Positions 1 to 11,624 of a stretch of 64,000 nucleotides of DNA are shown one piece after another (the stretch's first letter is position 1; each line of letters opens with the position of its first letter). The notes under the pieces were generated by a model that ran no database searches, was not told where the DNA came from, and saw nothing but the letters and a program-made list of their open reading frames with translations. The position numbers and the translations under genes are program-made. Source of the DNA: Dactylonectria macrodidyma (taxonomy: Eukaryota > Ascomycota > Sordariomycetes > Hypocreales > Nectriaceae). The stretch is from the NCBI GenBank assembly GCA_020744425.1, contig JAGMUV010000003.1, positions 4,278,001 to 4,342,000 of the forward strand. The letters are read 5' to 3'.

Positions 1-1743
1 TGCTCTGGGTAAAAGAAGGAAGAGATGAAATGTAACGTAGGAGCGAACAGGCGCAAAGTAGCGATGTGGAAAACGAAACTAGAGATGATGAAGAGGCTGA
101 AGAGAGACAAGATGTGAAATGGCATTTAAGCATGACTATATCTTCAAAATCAAAGCAGAAAAGGGGTTTAATAAGACATCCGGTTTGTTGGCTAATGGCG
201 GGGCGGCAGAGGTTGTCGCTGTTCCTGTGAGGATGCCTTGCGTGAGCCGAAACACGGATTCAGGCTAGCGCGGATCAGGTGTTGTTCATGCGATTGCAAG
301 ATTCTCGTTTCTCGTTTAGTGTGGGTTCGAACCTCGTTCAACCTCGTTCTGTGCCCCTAGTCAGAGTATCAATACCGAGGGGTTAGGGATAATCCCGAAA
401 CGCGGGCCCTAGAAAGGACCGGAAATTTATCGAAATGCGCCTCAATAAACGCGTGTCATCTCGGTCCGCGGGTGATAAAAATATACACTCGCGGAGCTGC
501 ATCGCCTTACGAGGTTAGGCCTCCCGGGCGGAATGAATTTCATTGGTAAATGTGGAGCTGGCCATGGCAACGAGATGGATTCTCAAATCTAGGTCATTGA
601 AAGGCCCTCTTTGTCCCGTCCAGACTAGAAGCGCATATTCTACAGGTCTCATTGCCTTACCTCCGTCTCCTTATCGCACTCAAGTTGGTGAAAACACGAG
701 ATGAGTAAGTTTTTGCTGTTCTCATCACCTTAGTGAAGGGCATCGGTCTTATCTCTAGGGCTCGGGAAGTACGGCTGTATCTCCCCTTCACTGAATCGAC
801 TGTGCCTTGCAGCGCCCCGTCCATGGACCTTGGATTCGAGAATCTCTCGTTAGAAGTTGTAGAAGATTAGGCTTGTTCCGTTCGTTACTTCGTCATCGGC
901 TCAGCTTCTGGAATACGAGTCCAGAATTGTCAACTTCCGTCGGCGAGAAATGGTATGGTATGGTGTTCAGTTCAGCTCTAGAGAGACATCAACTACACCG
1001 CCGTCGATGCAGTACTCCAAAGTCGGTTGAGTTTCTCGAGTATGATTGATATTTCAATAACTTGGACCTCGCTGATAAGGCTATTTTGGAAACGGGCTCA
1101 AGTTACATTCACATCTAGTTTATGTATCCAAGGCACTGTCCAAACTTATGGCCACTGGCCATTTGATTACCCTGTTCCAATTCTTTGCAACCTTGTACCA
1201 TTTGTTGCCTATGAAATTGATGGCAATTCCTGGTCCTTAGTCACAAGGAATCAAATGCTTCAGCTGGCGATAAGAGATGGATCTCAGGCTCGTTCAAATA
1301 AATGATCTATACCTGGCATATCCTGAAGCTTTGTGACGAGACCTAGCAAAACTATGAGACGGTATTGTACGGCCATTTACAACGAAAGCAGAATACAAAT
1401 ATCACGGTTACAAGTTAGGGGCCGAGACAAAGAGCTTCAACCAACACGTATCCGTTCATCTTCTACTGGCTGTCTATCGACAAAAGTTACTGTCAAACTA
1501 ATCCCTATGTGAAGAAACTTATCCAGCACGCGTCACCACAAAACGAAAAATGGATCAGGAGTTTCAAAAACTTCTTTTAAATCGAAGAATAAAGAAAGAG
1601 TCCATATGGACATCGCAAAAAAATACCCTCTCGCTCTCATAAGGCGATCAGCCTCCCCTGTCCGCCTCCCTGAGCGCCCCTCGACGCTATGCGATAACAT
1701 CGGAATAGCTTGCGACCCTCATCGTATGCCGGCTCTTCATCAC
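1..1743. other. Gene-poor left flank
   Basis: No coding region is supported here. The open frames are short, lack recognisable motifs and do not join through splice sites into a family I know. A T-loop-like string near 323-333 has no matching acceptor stem, so no tRNA is called. Confidence 0.5.
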
Positions 1744-2645
1744 TTACTTCTTAATTCTCTGAAGATGTTCGACATACCAGATCAAGATGACCACCATGAC
1801 AATTGCCATCAAGAGAGTATCAAATATGTAAAGGAAAACCTCGTGAGAAATTAGATACCCATCGTTCCCCTGCAAGTACTCGACCACTCTGAAGATGCTC
1901 CGCAAAAGGATGATGACACTTGACGTGTACAGGACGTAGAGGTAGCGAGTCCACGGTATTTCGCCTCGAGATGCTCTGGGCGTTGGGTCGTTGTATAACC
2001 GATAGTGGAACAAGAGGGATGTATAGACGAAGAATCCGAAGACAGCAATCTGTACAAAGAGGCCAGCGATGATGACCTTCTCTCCAGTCTTGTAGAGGTC
2101 TAGAGTTCCTGCAGATTGAATACCGCCGCCTCCGGCTTGCAGGCCAAAGGCGATGACATCCCCAGTCACAAAGATTCGACTGACCCATTGGACGGGAATC
2201 AAAGACAGATGCTCGGCTTTGAGGGCTCGAATCAAGCGGCCGAGGATCATATAAATTGACGCGGCATAGAGAGCAGGAGCGACAAGAATCAGGATAGCCT
2301 GAATGACAAAGCCCCCGACGGAAAGCTTGTCATAGTGACTCCAGATTCTTCCGCAGTAGCCAATCGTTTGAACTGTGAAGCACGACATTAGGTTCACTGC
2401 CATCCCTCATCCAGAGCAATGGGGCCAAGTAGTGCGCTTGATGAATATGTGCACTTACAAACACCACCGATCGTAAATGCGATAAAGTAGTAGGCGCGAT
2501 GTCGGTACAGACGCCACAGGTGCGAGAGAGTAAGGACAGCAAACACAGCAACACCGACGATTGCAGCAGGGAGCGATGGAGTATACCTATAGAGCTGAAA
2601 GTTCCATCCTGCTCCAGGTTCCTCGGTGTTTTGAGTGCTGCTCAT
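1744..2645 (-). CDS. RTA1-family seven-helix membrane protein
   Basis: Two exons, 2645-2459 and 2372-1744, joined over an 86 bp intron, encode 271 residues. The acceptor at 2373 was chosen over one at 2397 because it gives the continuous family motif IGGVFQTIGYCGR just after the second helix. The hydrophobic segments fit the seven-helix fungal RTA1/RTM1/RSB1 family. Known members sit in the plasma membrane and are linked to resistance against lipid-active compounds or to sphingoid long-chain base export. The start ATG follows a clean upstream region, and the gene is divergent from the glucosyltransferase gene. Substrate is unknown. Family assignment is firm, specific role is not. Confidence 0.85.
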
Positions 2646-3115
2646 CTTCTTACTTGAGGAGAAAAGGAAGAAATCTTGGGAGAGATGGAATTAAGATGAG
2701 CCTAGGGTATTGCCGACGTAATTAATAGTTGCAGTAATTGGCGTTGTGATGTCTCGGCGCCAAGCCCCTAGTCCAAAGAAGCCGGGCTAGTTAGCGCGTT
2801 GGGGAACACCACAACACTTATTGGTAGACAGAGCTGACTCGATATATGGGTCTGTATCAGCACAGACTCTTGAAGTAAACGAGGTGGGAACGAGATGGGA
2901 ACGAGGGGGAACGAGGGGGAACGAGGTACGGATTGCCTCCCCCCACTCAGCAAACCGAGGCGTTGCCAATCAAGTCCTTTGGCTGTAATGTGTTTTTCTT
3001 CTCTTCCTCGCCCCCAGACCTTGAAGCATTTCTTCCTTTTTCTAATTACTATCTCCATTCATTTCTTCGTTACCACCTTAGAGTGTAAAGAGTTCTTTCA
3101 ACTTCCTTGAAGATC
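2646..3115. promoter_or_regulatory. Divergent intergenic promoter region
   Basis: This 470 bp stretch separates the start codons of the RTA1-family gene (minus) and the glucosyltransferase gene (plus), so it must hold both promoters. It contains a GGGAACGAG tandem repeat and a pyrimidine-rich run (about 2990-3060) before the plus-strand ATG. No clear TATA box was seen. Confidence 0.5.
2886..2927. repeat. Tandem repeat, GGGAACGAG units
   Basis: Four near-perfect copies of GGGAACGAG, spaced about 11 bases apart, lie in the divergent promoter. It may be a regulatory repeat or simple slippage. Confidence 0.7.
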
Positions 3116-6086
3116 ATGGCTCACAATAAACGACAAACGCAACGATTCGAACTTCCGGCCGATGTCACCGTACTACGCACCCCCCCACCATCGTATCAGT
3201 CACTTAGGGCCGCCGCGAGTACGGGCAACTTGTCAGAATTAGCCGCAGAGCCTCCGAGTCATCCAATAACGCGTTCATCATCACCACCTCTTTTCCCCGA
3301 GCTCCTGGGCAGTGAGGCCAAAGTCAAGGGTATGCTTGTTGATTCCATTGCCGGCATGCTCCATTGTTTGTGGGATCTAACACTGGCGCAGAGAGCGGCC
3401 GCATCGACATCGACTTCGACTCGAAACTTGTACGACGTCTGTCCGTCCTCTATTCGAAACGGACCGCCCCATATCCCGAGAAGCCTTCTGATGAACCACT
3501 AACTTCACCAGTTGAAGACGTGTCGGAAGCCTCATGGCCTACAAAACTCAACATCGTCATTCAAATTGTCGGAAGCCGTGGAGATGTGCAACCTTTTATT
3601 GCACTCGGTAACGAACTCCAACGATACGGGCACCGAGTTCGTCTCGCAACCCACGACGCCTTTGAGCAGTTCGTCAGATCATCAAACTTGGAGTTTTACC
3701 CAATTGGTGGCGATCCGGCTGACTTGATGGCATATATGGTTAAGAACCCCGGTCTACTTCCTAGCATGAAGAGTCTTGCGGCGGGAGAGATTCAGAAAAA
3801 GCGATACATGGTCAGCAATATGCTTGATGGCCTGTGGGAATCCTGCATCAAGCCAGATGCCTCTACAGGAGACCCTTTCGTAGCAGATGCCATCATTGCT
3901 AATCCACCGAGCTTCGCACATGTCCATTGCGCGCAGGCGCTTGGAATACCCGTGCATCTAATGTTTACGATGCCGTGGAGTAGCACCTCGGAATTCCCCC
4001 ATCCATTAGCTAACTTGAAGAATGTTAGCGATGAGGACGCCGTAGCAAACTACATTTCCTATGGTATAGTTGAATGGATGACATGGCAGGGGTTCGTGTT
4101 TTCATGTGGTCCCAAAGATCGATATGACGTATGCTGACCATCAGCCCATTTTCTAGACTCGGCGATATCATCAACAAATGGCGACGATCGATCGATCTAG
4201 AGGAGATAGCCATGTTTGACGGACCTATGATAGCTCAGACTCTCAAAATTCCCTTCACGTATTGCTGGTCGCCGGCGTTGGTTCCCAAGCCAGTCGACTG
4301 GCCGTCATATATAGGTGTCTAGTCGTCTGATCCATCATATCAGCCCCGCAAGTTAACATAGCCTGCAGATGTGTGTGGCTTCTTCTTCCGCAACCCTCCG
4401 ACCTACAAACCGACTGTCGACTTCGACAATTTCCTCGTCTCCGGTTCCCGACCAGTCTATATTGGGTTCGGCAGTATCGTCCTCGACGATCCCAATGCGA
4501 TGGTAAAGACCATACTAGATGCTGTGCGCAGTACAGGCGTCCGGGCTATCATCTCCAAAGGCTGGTCTCATCTAGCTGGCTCCGCGGATGAAAACATCTA
4601 TTGGATTGGTGACTGTCCACACGAATGGCTGTTTCAGCATGTAGCTGCAGTTGTCCATCACGGAGGTGCTGGCACGACGGCGTGTGGTCTGAGGAATGGG
4701 AAACCCACCACTATTGTTCCATTTTTTGGAGAGTGAGTCTCCATTCTTTGAATCATGACTGCTATCAGGTCACTAACCTGTAAAGCCAACCGTTTTGGGG
4801 CAACATGGTTGCAAAAGCAGGCGCGGGCCCACCGCCGATCCCTCACACAGAGTTGACATCGTCAAACCTCGCAGATGCAATTCAATACTGTTTATCAGAC
4901 CAAGCTCAATCTGCAGCCGCGGACATAGCTTCCAGGATGAGCTCCGAGTCGGGGGTCCAAGCAGCTGCACGCTCGTTCCACAGACAGCTGCCTTTGGAAC
5001 GAATGCGATGTGATCTCATCCCTGAGCAGCCGGCTGTTTGGAGCTACACGAAGGCCAAGCGTCCAATCAAACTCTCGAAACTTGCAGCAGAAATAATTTC
5101 AGCCAAATCTCTGTTGGAACCAAAACACCTTAAACTGTTACTAGTGCACGCTGCCTCGCTCGACTGACATCGAAGCTAACCATGAATGTAGGTATGAGAC
5201 AAACCCTACTCTCATCGAGACAACCCGTTGGGATCCCATTTCAGGTGGCTCGTCAGCCGTCATGGCAACGGCAGTAGACCTCGCTGGGTCAATCACTGGC
5301 ATGGTGACCAAACCTGTTGAAGAATATCACGATGAACGTCGAAAGAGAGCCCGAGGACTGAAGCTCACTGGCAGTGACGTGTCTCTGGCAAAATTGGACA
5401 CTACCCGTCGCAAAGACCTACATGAGCAATTCGCGACAGATGATGGCAATCCCGATTCTTCGGGACAGGACAGTATGGTGTCAACCCACCAATCCAAAGA
5501 GACACAACACTCCCTAGCAGGCAAGATGGCCACCGCCTCACTTAAGAGTATTGGTGGCTTTGCTCCAACCGCTCTTAAGGGTATGATGGTGGATTTTCCC
5601 CTCGCAATAACGGAAGGAATGAAATCAGTCCCCGGCCATTACGGCGGTAATGTTCGTGACCACGGGCCAATTACAAACGCGAAGAGCGGCGCAACAGTGG
5701 CGGGAAAGACTTTTGTCTGGGGAATGCTCGATGGTATCAGTGATGTAGTAGTACAGCCGTATAAGGGTGCAAAGAAGGAAGGAGCTGTAGGAGCGGCAAA
5801 GGGCCTCGGAAAGGGTGCTATGAACTTGGTGACAAAGACTGGGGCTGGAATGTTCGGTCTTCTTGCGTATCCGGGTGCTGGAATCGCAAAGAGTTTAAGG
5901 GCGGCTACTCATCAAGGCACGAGGAAGATGATAATGCAGGCTCGCCACGCTGAGGGTCAATGGATGGTTAAGACGGGATCAAAGACGGGATCAAAGACGG
6001 GATCAGCTATTGACGTTGACTGTGACAAAATGGTATCGGACTTTCAAGAATGCCGCAACAGGGAGATAAATCAGCGCCTAGCTTAG
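3116..6086 (+). CDS. GT28 sterol 3-beta-glucosyltransferase-like protein
   Basis: Six exons (3116-3329, 3392-4091, 4157-4314, 4369-4732, 4786-5136, 5192-6086) encode 893 residues. The N-terminal GT28 fold carries GSRGDVQP at 132-139. The UDP-sugar-binding half carries HHGGAGTT at 454-461, followed by VPFFGDQPFWG. These are hallmarks of UDP-glucose:sterol glucosyltransferases of the UGT80/Atg26 type, which glucosylate membrane sterols. The protein lacks the GRAM/PH module of Atg26, so it belongs to the shorter fungal group with a Gly/Lys/Ala-rich C-terminal extension (about 610-893). Introns 2 and 5 use weak donors (GTTCGT, GTTACT), but each restores a conserved family stretch. The acceptor substrate is inferred. 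A KTGS repeat lies near the C-terminus. Confidence 0.88.
5970..6005 (+). repeat. 12 bp coding tandem repeat (KTGS x3)
   Basis: Three perfect in-frame copies of AAGACGGGATCA in the last exon of the glucosyltransferase gene encode Lys-Thr-Gly-Ser three times. Copy number is likely to vary between strains. Confidence 0.85.
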
Positions 6087-7178
6087 GTCGGTAAAACCAA
6101 TGCTCATAGCTCTATTCGGCTGTGAATTTACCAAAGACTATCAAAACACCGAGGGGGCGGCGCCATGATGTAGACTACTGTGTTGGGCAGGGGGACAAGA
6201 ACAACACCACCACCCGAAGTGACGGATGCCGTAGGGTAGGCGGGATGCGTAGCAGAGCGAGGTCAGACAAGACCAGCAAAACAAAACAGATAGAAGGAAG
6301 GCCAGAGCTGCAACCAGGCAGCTAGCTAGAAAATAAATCAGATATTCCGGTTGATTAGATAATTCTTATTATAATGACAGCAAAAACAATTTCAAAGGCT
6401 CAAAATTGAAGTGGGCAAGAAGGTGATTGATTGCTATCTCTGTCTGGGTAGTCTCTGCCTTTTATCTCAGACCAACTTCCGTTATCTTTATCGATAGGCT
6501 TATTAAGACTGGCACTTAGATCGGCCGGCCAATTAAAATCACCTTCCATATTTGTTTCAAGCTGTTTCTGAATTGGGGCCGCCTCCCGCAAATGCTAAAC
6601 CAAGAAATAGAAGAGAAGCGCCTAGACCTACGATGGCATTGATGGCCCAGAGTGGTACTTGGTTACTTCTATAAGCAGCAGTATATCCACGGCGGCCTCT
6701 TGGTGGCTGAGTCAACTGCTTATTAGCGCCACAACGGGGGTTCTGGATCAGTTCGTAGGCGCCACGCTTCGCCATACTTCACTAATGAGGCATACAGTAG
6801 AACATGCGTGCTTTGCGACTCAGACATGAATTTTAGTTACTGCGTAATCTCTTTGATTGGCACACTATTGAAGGCAGCATTAGTCGCCTAACGGTCGTTA
6901 GTGCGGTGAGAGGTCATGTCAGACTAAGGAGGAATACATGAATGAATTGGATTCCGCCCGGGATGCCTAACCTCCCACAGTCTTCCTCGTCCACTGGTCG
7001 CCTCGCTTGACCATAGTAATGTACAAAGGAACAATCCTGCACTGAGACGCTTAGGCATTATGAAGGCCCATATTCCTAGTTCAGGGCTCACTAGGATCGC
7101 GCGAGCATTTACATGTGAATTCTGGCATGTTTCAGTTGCTTAGGAGTCGGTTGATATGATATCGAAGGCTGATAACGC
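6087..7178. other. Intergenic; one weak small ORF only
   Basis: Between convergent gene ends. Apart from the small minus-strand candidate at 6557-6775, nothing coding or structural was recognised. Confidence 0.4.
6557..6775 (-). CDS. Possible small single-pass membrane protein
   Basis: An ATG-started frame of 72 codons has a basic N-terminal half and one hydrophobic segment at about 42-65 (AINAIVGLGASLLFLGLAFA). I recognise no family. It could be a real small tail-anchored protein, one exon of a larger gene or chance. It stands alone between convergent genes, with no identified partner. Confidence 0.25.
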   Translation of the reverse strand: MAKRGAYELIQNPRCGANKQLTQPPRGRRGYTAAYRSNQVPLWAINAIVGLGASLLFLGLAFAGGGPNSETA

Positions 7179-8689
7179 TCAGTTACTATGTCCGGCTTGA
7201 GAAAATGGGCATGTGAACACTCCCTTCTCCTTGATTATCCCCACAGCCATACTCATCTCTCCCAGCCCCTTCCCCATTTGCGGCTCAGGCCCGATTGTCA
7301 TCAAATCATATCCCTGTGGGTGATATTTGTCGCCACGCGAACCGGGAACTCTGCCTCCAAGAGCGCGTATCAAGAGGGCTGCAGGACCCCAAGTTGACCA
7401 AAAGGTTGGCTTGACATACCAAGGCTGGAACCCCATCTGTTGAAAATTATAAAGTTGGGTGCCTGGGTTCGGATTCTCGTCCACGAGCTTCACGGGGCGA
7501 ACGCGTGGTAATGCTAGATAACGCAAGTATACAATTCGGACATTGCGGACGAATGTGATGATTGCGGAGAGAAGAAGACCAGGAGATTCGAGGCTAAGAG
7601 ACAGCATTTTTGTATTAGCGTCTATTACGTCCTTGACTAATGAAACCAAATCCGGTGTTTCATATAACTCACCTAAGGCTTTCCCTCATGATATCGTCCA
7701 AACTTTCGCCCAGGAACTTCCTCATGGTCTTTCTGACGAAAGTAGGCATCCGGAGGAATGCCGAATCAACATAGACTCGAACGTACTGATCATTGGTGGC
7801 AGTCGGTCGAGCAACTTCTTCCTCGTATCTGTGCGTCCAGGCTTCAAGCTCTTTGGCAAACTTTAGGCCGTTCCTCCAACCTTCTTTGCTAGAAGGAAGA
7901 GGAGTGAAGGGAATTTCCATGTCCTCCCCAAGATTCTTGTGGAAGAGACCAATGGCACACTTTTCAACATCAGTCAACCTTCTCCATTCTTCCCTACGAA
8001 TGACATTGAAAATTTCCGCAAGGCCATCACCGAGGGTGTGCAGCAGATCTGAGTCGGTGATCTTGCCGGCTCGACGATAGCGAGCATGACTGTCTGGTTT
8101 AGCTAGTTGCCTTAGTGTCTAGAATCAGATGAAATACATCACTTACAGATAGTTCATTCGTGCAACCGCCGTCGCATAACGATCAGAGTCCCTAAGCTGA
8201 GATTGTGACTCGCGGAGAAGAATCTCGGTATCGATAGCCCGTTTTCCGCTATTCCGTCTGCTATTCTGGCCGGTAACAGCAAATAGCTTAGACATGGTTG
8301 GAATGCCACCCGCCTGCTCCATGGTCAGTCTTCAAAGTTTGCAAAAAATGGTGAAAATGTCTCACTTTGAGCAAGGCAATCTTGCGAGCTTTTCCGAATG
8401 CGTATGGAAACTCCAACTCCTGCAATTGAGCAATGATATCATGTGCTTCTTTCGTCGTCATATCGGAAAACGACCTATTGCCGATCACGAAAGGAGCCTC
8501 AATCTCCGCCTTGCGGCGGTATCGCAGAAATCTGGCCACTGCCATGTAACCCAGGAGGGCAAACAAAGCCGCAAGCGGCAGATAGCTATCACCAGTTGCC
8601 TGACTAGTTGCAGCCCGGCTCATTCTTCCTTCCCGGTGCTTGCTGCGAAGCTTAAAGATTTCTGAACTGGTTGTGTCCCTTCGCAGCAT
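7179..8689 (-). CDS. MpaB-like ER-bound oxygenase (rubber-oxygenase-type domain)
   Basis: Four exons, 8689-8366, 8313-8147, 8089-7673 and 7593-7179, encode 440 residues. An N-terminal membrane anchor lies at about 36-54, followed by a basic stop-transfer RYRRKAE. The body shows the fungal MpaB pattern: ELEFPYAFGKARKIALLK, GGIPTMSKL, then ARMNYLHARYRRAGKI (a His-containing core helix), EEWRRLTDVEKCAIG and ELEAWTHRYEEE. MpaB and MpaB-prime are haem-dependent oxygenases related to the DUF2236/latex-clearing group, and cleave a polyprenyl chain oxidatively in mycophenolic acid synthesis. The substrate here is unknown. An alternative start at residue 23 would still keep the anchor. It lies tail-to-head with a Baeyer-Villiger-type monooxygenase on the same strand. 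Confidence 0.82.
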
Positions 8690-9476
8690 TGGGACTCTTT
8701 ATGTATTTTTCTTGCCCAACAGCCAAGTTGGTACCCAACCTCAACAGATTTGCTAACTGTTGGAGCTACCATGTCGCATGCCAAACTTACCTTACGAGAT
8801 ATGATATACAGTAAAACCTCGGCTCAAAGTGGGCCCTTCCACCCAGCCGAAGACGCAAACGCTTATTTGTAATCCCCTGAAGTCAAAATAGACAGGGGAG
8901 TTGACGCAGGAGCGCAGAGTGGGTAATTTCGTGCATTCCGAACAACGATTGGTACAGTAAGGAGTTGATGACGCAAGGCACAGATGTCATGGTTCAGGTG
9001 GGGTGTACCGGGTACTCCTTACGGTGTTGTCAGAGGGGAGATTTCAAGCATCATCTGCAATATACCAGCGCCTTGGAATTGCTGTCCGTACTGTGGACGC
9101 TGTTGGCAGTTCCCCGAATCGATACGAGTCCGATCCACTCTGAAATCTGCTGGTCGTGGAGATACAAACGCCCTAACTCCGCCTCGCAAGCTTGCCCACT
9201 CTTGGCATCAACAGTGGCACTCTAAGGAGGCTTCATTCGCACGCCGTCATGGAGGATTGACTTGACGTCCATTAAACATCTACCGATAATCGACTGTTAT
9301 ACGAAGTTATTCCGTCTAGAATCTATGGGACGGCGATAATGTCTGCCAACCTCCATAAGCAGCTCTGAATCCATAGAAAACATCTCCCCACTAAAGCATC
9401 ACTTAGCGGACAGACGGTCATCATTACTGGCTCCAATATGATATCTCTCCTAATACTGGGGCTGCCAACCTAGTTC
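8690..9476. other. Intergenic between MpaB-like and BVMO genes
   Basis: It holds the upstream region of the MpaB-like gene and the 3' flank of the monooxygenase gene. No ORF with recognisable content was found. Confidence 0.45.
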
Positions 9477-11624
9477 TCAATTCATGAAAAAGGCCTCAAA
9501 ATCCTCGTCAGGAAGCTCCGGCTGCCGACCGTTACCGTCTAACAGGCCGAGGTACCATGTCAAGTCGCTCCCGTCGTTTTCGCGAGCGGCGAAGCCGTTT
9601 CCAAAGTAGCCGAAGCGGTTGGAGGTGGTGTATTTCCAGTCGTAGTCCTCCCAGCGAGGCGTCGCAATCGTCTCGAAGAACTGGATACGTGAGCCTGGCC
9701 ACATCATCGGCTCACGATCGACGGTGCCTTGTTTGAACCATGATCTACATGGCGACGTCCAGGCGGTGCGAGGGAGAAATTTGGCTCGGTGCTCGGCGAA
9801 GTCGGCGACAGCGGCTTCTTTGGGGGCGAAGGAAGCAACCTCCTCTTCTGACATCTTCTTCAGCATCTGCATCAAATAGCGAGATACCGTCTCTGTAATA
9901 GGGAGGAAGCTTCCATGGCCGTAAGGACCGTAAGGTCCGTTGAAGACTGCCATAACGTTAGAAGAGAATACGCACAAACTAGTAGTCTCTCTACTCACTC
10001 AGGTAGTTGGGAAAGTTGGCGATCGTCATAGAAAGATACGTGTTAGGCACGTCTTTCCAGTAGTCACCGAGATTGACACCACCGCGACCAATTGTAGGAT
10101 ACGCAGGTCGCCAGCTCACGTCAAAACCGGTGGCGCAGACAATGACGTCGAACTCGTGCTCGACGCCGTCAGAAGTCTTTATACCCTTGGAGGTGAAGTG
10201 AGAAATGTCAGTTGACACGACCGAGACGTTATCCTTGCAGAGGGCTTCTAGGTACCCGTTGCCAGGTGTAGGTCTTCTGCAACCCACGGCAAAGTCTTTT
10301 GGGACGATGATATCGGCAACTTCAGGCTTGGCTGCGAGCTTAGTACGCATATCTTTCTCCGCGTACTGGTTTTATTGTCAATTACACAAGTTGGATGGAC
10401 GTGATTGTTGGTTACTGACATCGCGAGCTTCTTGCTGCTCCGTAGATCCATTCAGGATGAAGCGGAAGCGGGAGTTGAGTTCGGACTCAATCTTCTTGCG
10501 GTAGGCCAGGTACTTTTTAGGATCGTTGCGAAGAATCTCTCGCTGCTTCGCATTATCTGGGATTCAAATGTTAGAAATAGTACCCAGAGTTTAGGCACAA
10601 ATGGGTTCTTACACTCGAAATTGGTGCCTGCCTTTCCGGCGAAACGCTGCCCAAAGCCACCTGTGACCCAGGATGCGCTGCGGATGAAGCATTTCATGTC
10701 ACCAACGACTTTTCCGCCTGTCAGTCAACTGTCTCTCATTGTTCCTGGTAGCACAGAAATGACTCACTGGGTTGAATGTTGGGCACAATCTGGACAGCTG
10801 ATGATCCACCACCAATGACGCCGATGCGCTTCCCCTTGAGCTCAACACTGTTATCCCAGTTTGCGCTATGAAGCATCTGGCCCTTGAATGACTCTCGGCC
10901 TTTGATCGCTGGCCACTTCCACTTGCTAGCGGCGAAGTCAGTGTCTGCGGATGCAACCTCGAGCACAGGACTACCTACTTGAGGACACCGCTGGCGTTGA
11001 CAAAGACGTTGGCCTTGTCCTCGAAGATGTCGTTAGGATCGTCGCCTCTTTGGATCTTGATGTGCCACAGGTTCTCCTCCTCGTTCCACGTAGCTCCGAC
11101 CACGGTGTGGTTGAGGCGGATGTACTTGTTTAAATCGTACTTTGCCGCGACATCTTTGAAGTACTGTAGGATCTCAGGCGCGCCGGAGTAACTTGACGGA
11201 GGGTCGAATTAGCCCATGGATGAGAGGATGGAAGACGAGACGCTGTGTGCACTTACAATGATGTCCACTCAGAAGACGGCGCCCACGAGAATTGGTAGTT
11301 GACGGATGGAATGTCACAGCCACAACCCGGGTACCGGTTCTCGTACCAGCTAATTTGAGTCAACCAACGCTCTATTTCTCTCACCTCCCACTAATTTTTT
11401 TTTTGATCAACTACTTACGTGCCGCCAATCGATGGGTTCTTCTCGTAGCAAACCAGCTCAAGGTCGAGCGTGCTGGTGTCAATCTCATGGGCGAGGTTGA
11501 GAGCACTGGCGCCGGCCCCAAGGCAGATGACGCGCAGTTTGCGACCAATGCGGCTGGGCTTCTCCAGGATCTCGTATGCGGGCTTGGCCGGCGTGCTGGT
11601 CAGCCAGGAGGAGAGGGAACCCAT
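9477..11624 (-). CDS. Baeyer-Villiger-type flavin monooxygenase
   Basis: Eight exons (11624-11419, 11349-11257, 11191-10979, 10925-10768, 10717-10613, 10556-10420, 10365-9999, 9946-9477) encode 582 residues. The FAD Rossmann motif is GAGASA at 36-41, with Ala in place of the last Gly. The Baeyer-Villiger fingerprint FxGxxxHxxxW is intact (F184, G186, H190, W194). The NADPH Rossmann motif GGGSSA is at 209-214, and ATGFD appears in the C-terminal half. Such enzymes insert oxygen next to a ketone to give esters or lactones, or hydroxylate related substrates. The protein matches the fungal group annotated as sterigmatocystin-biosynthesis-type or phenylacetone-like monooxygenases. No signal peptide is seen. 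The same-strand MpaB-like oxygenase downstream suggests related oxidative chemistry. Confidence 0.9.

Noticed and set aside
316..340. GGTTCGAACC string resembling a tRNA T-loop
   Set aside because: No acceptor stem, D-arm or anticodon arm could be paired upstream.
2373..2396. Alternative acceptor for the RTA1-family intron (exon from 2396)
   Set aside because: It inserts eight residues that break the conserved GG..xTIGY block; the later acceptor fits the family.
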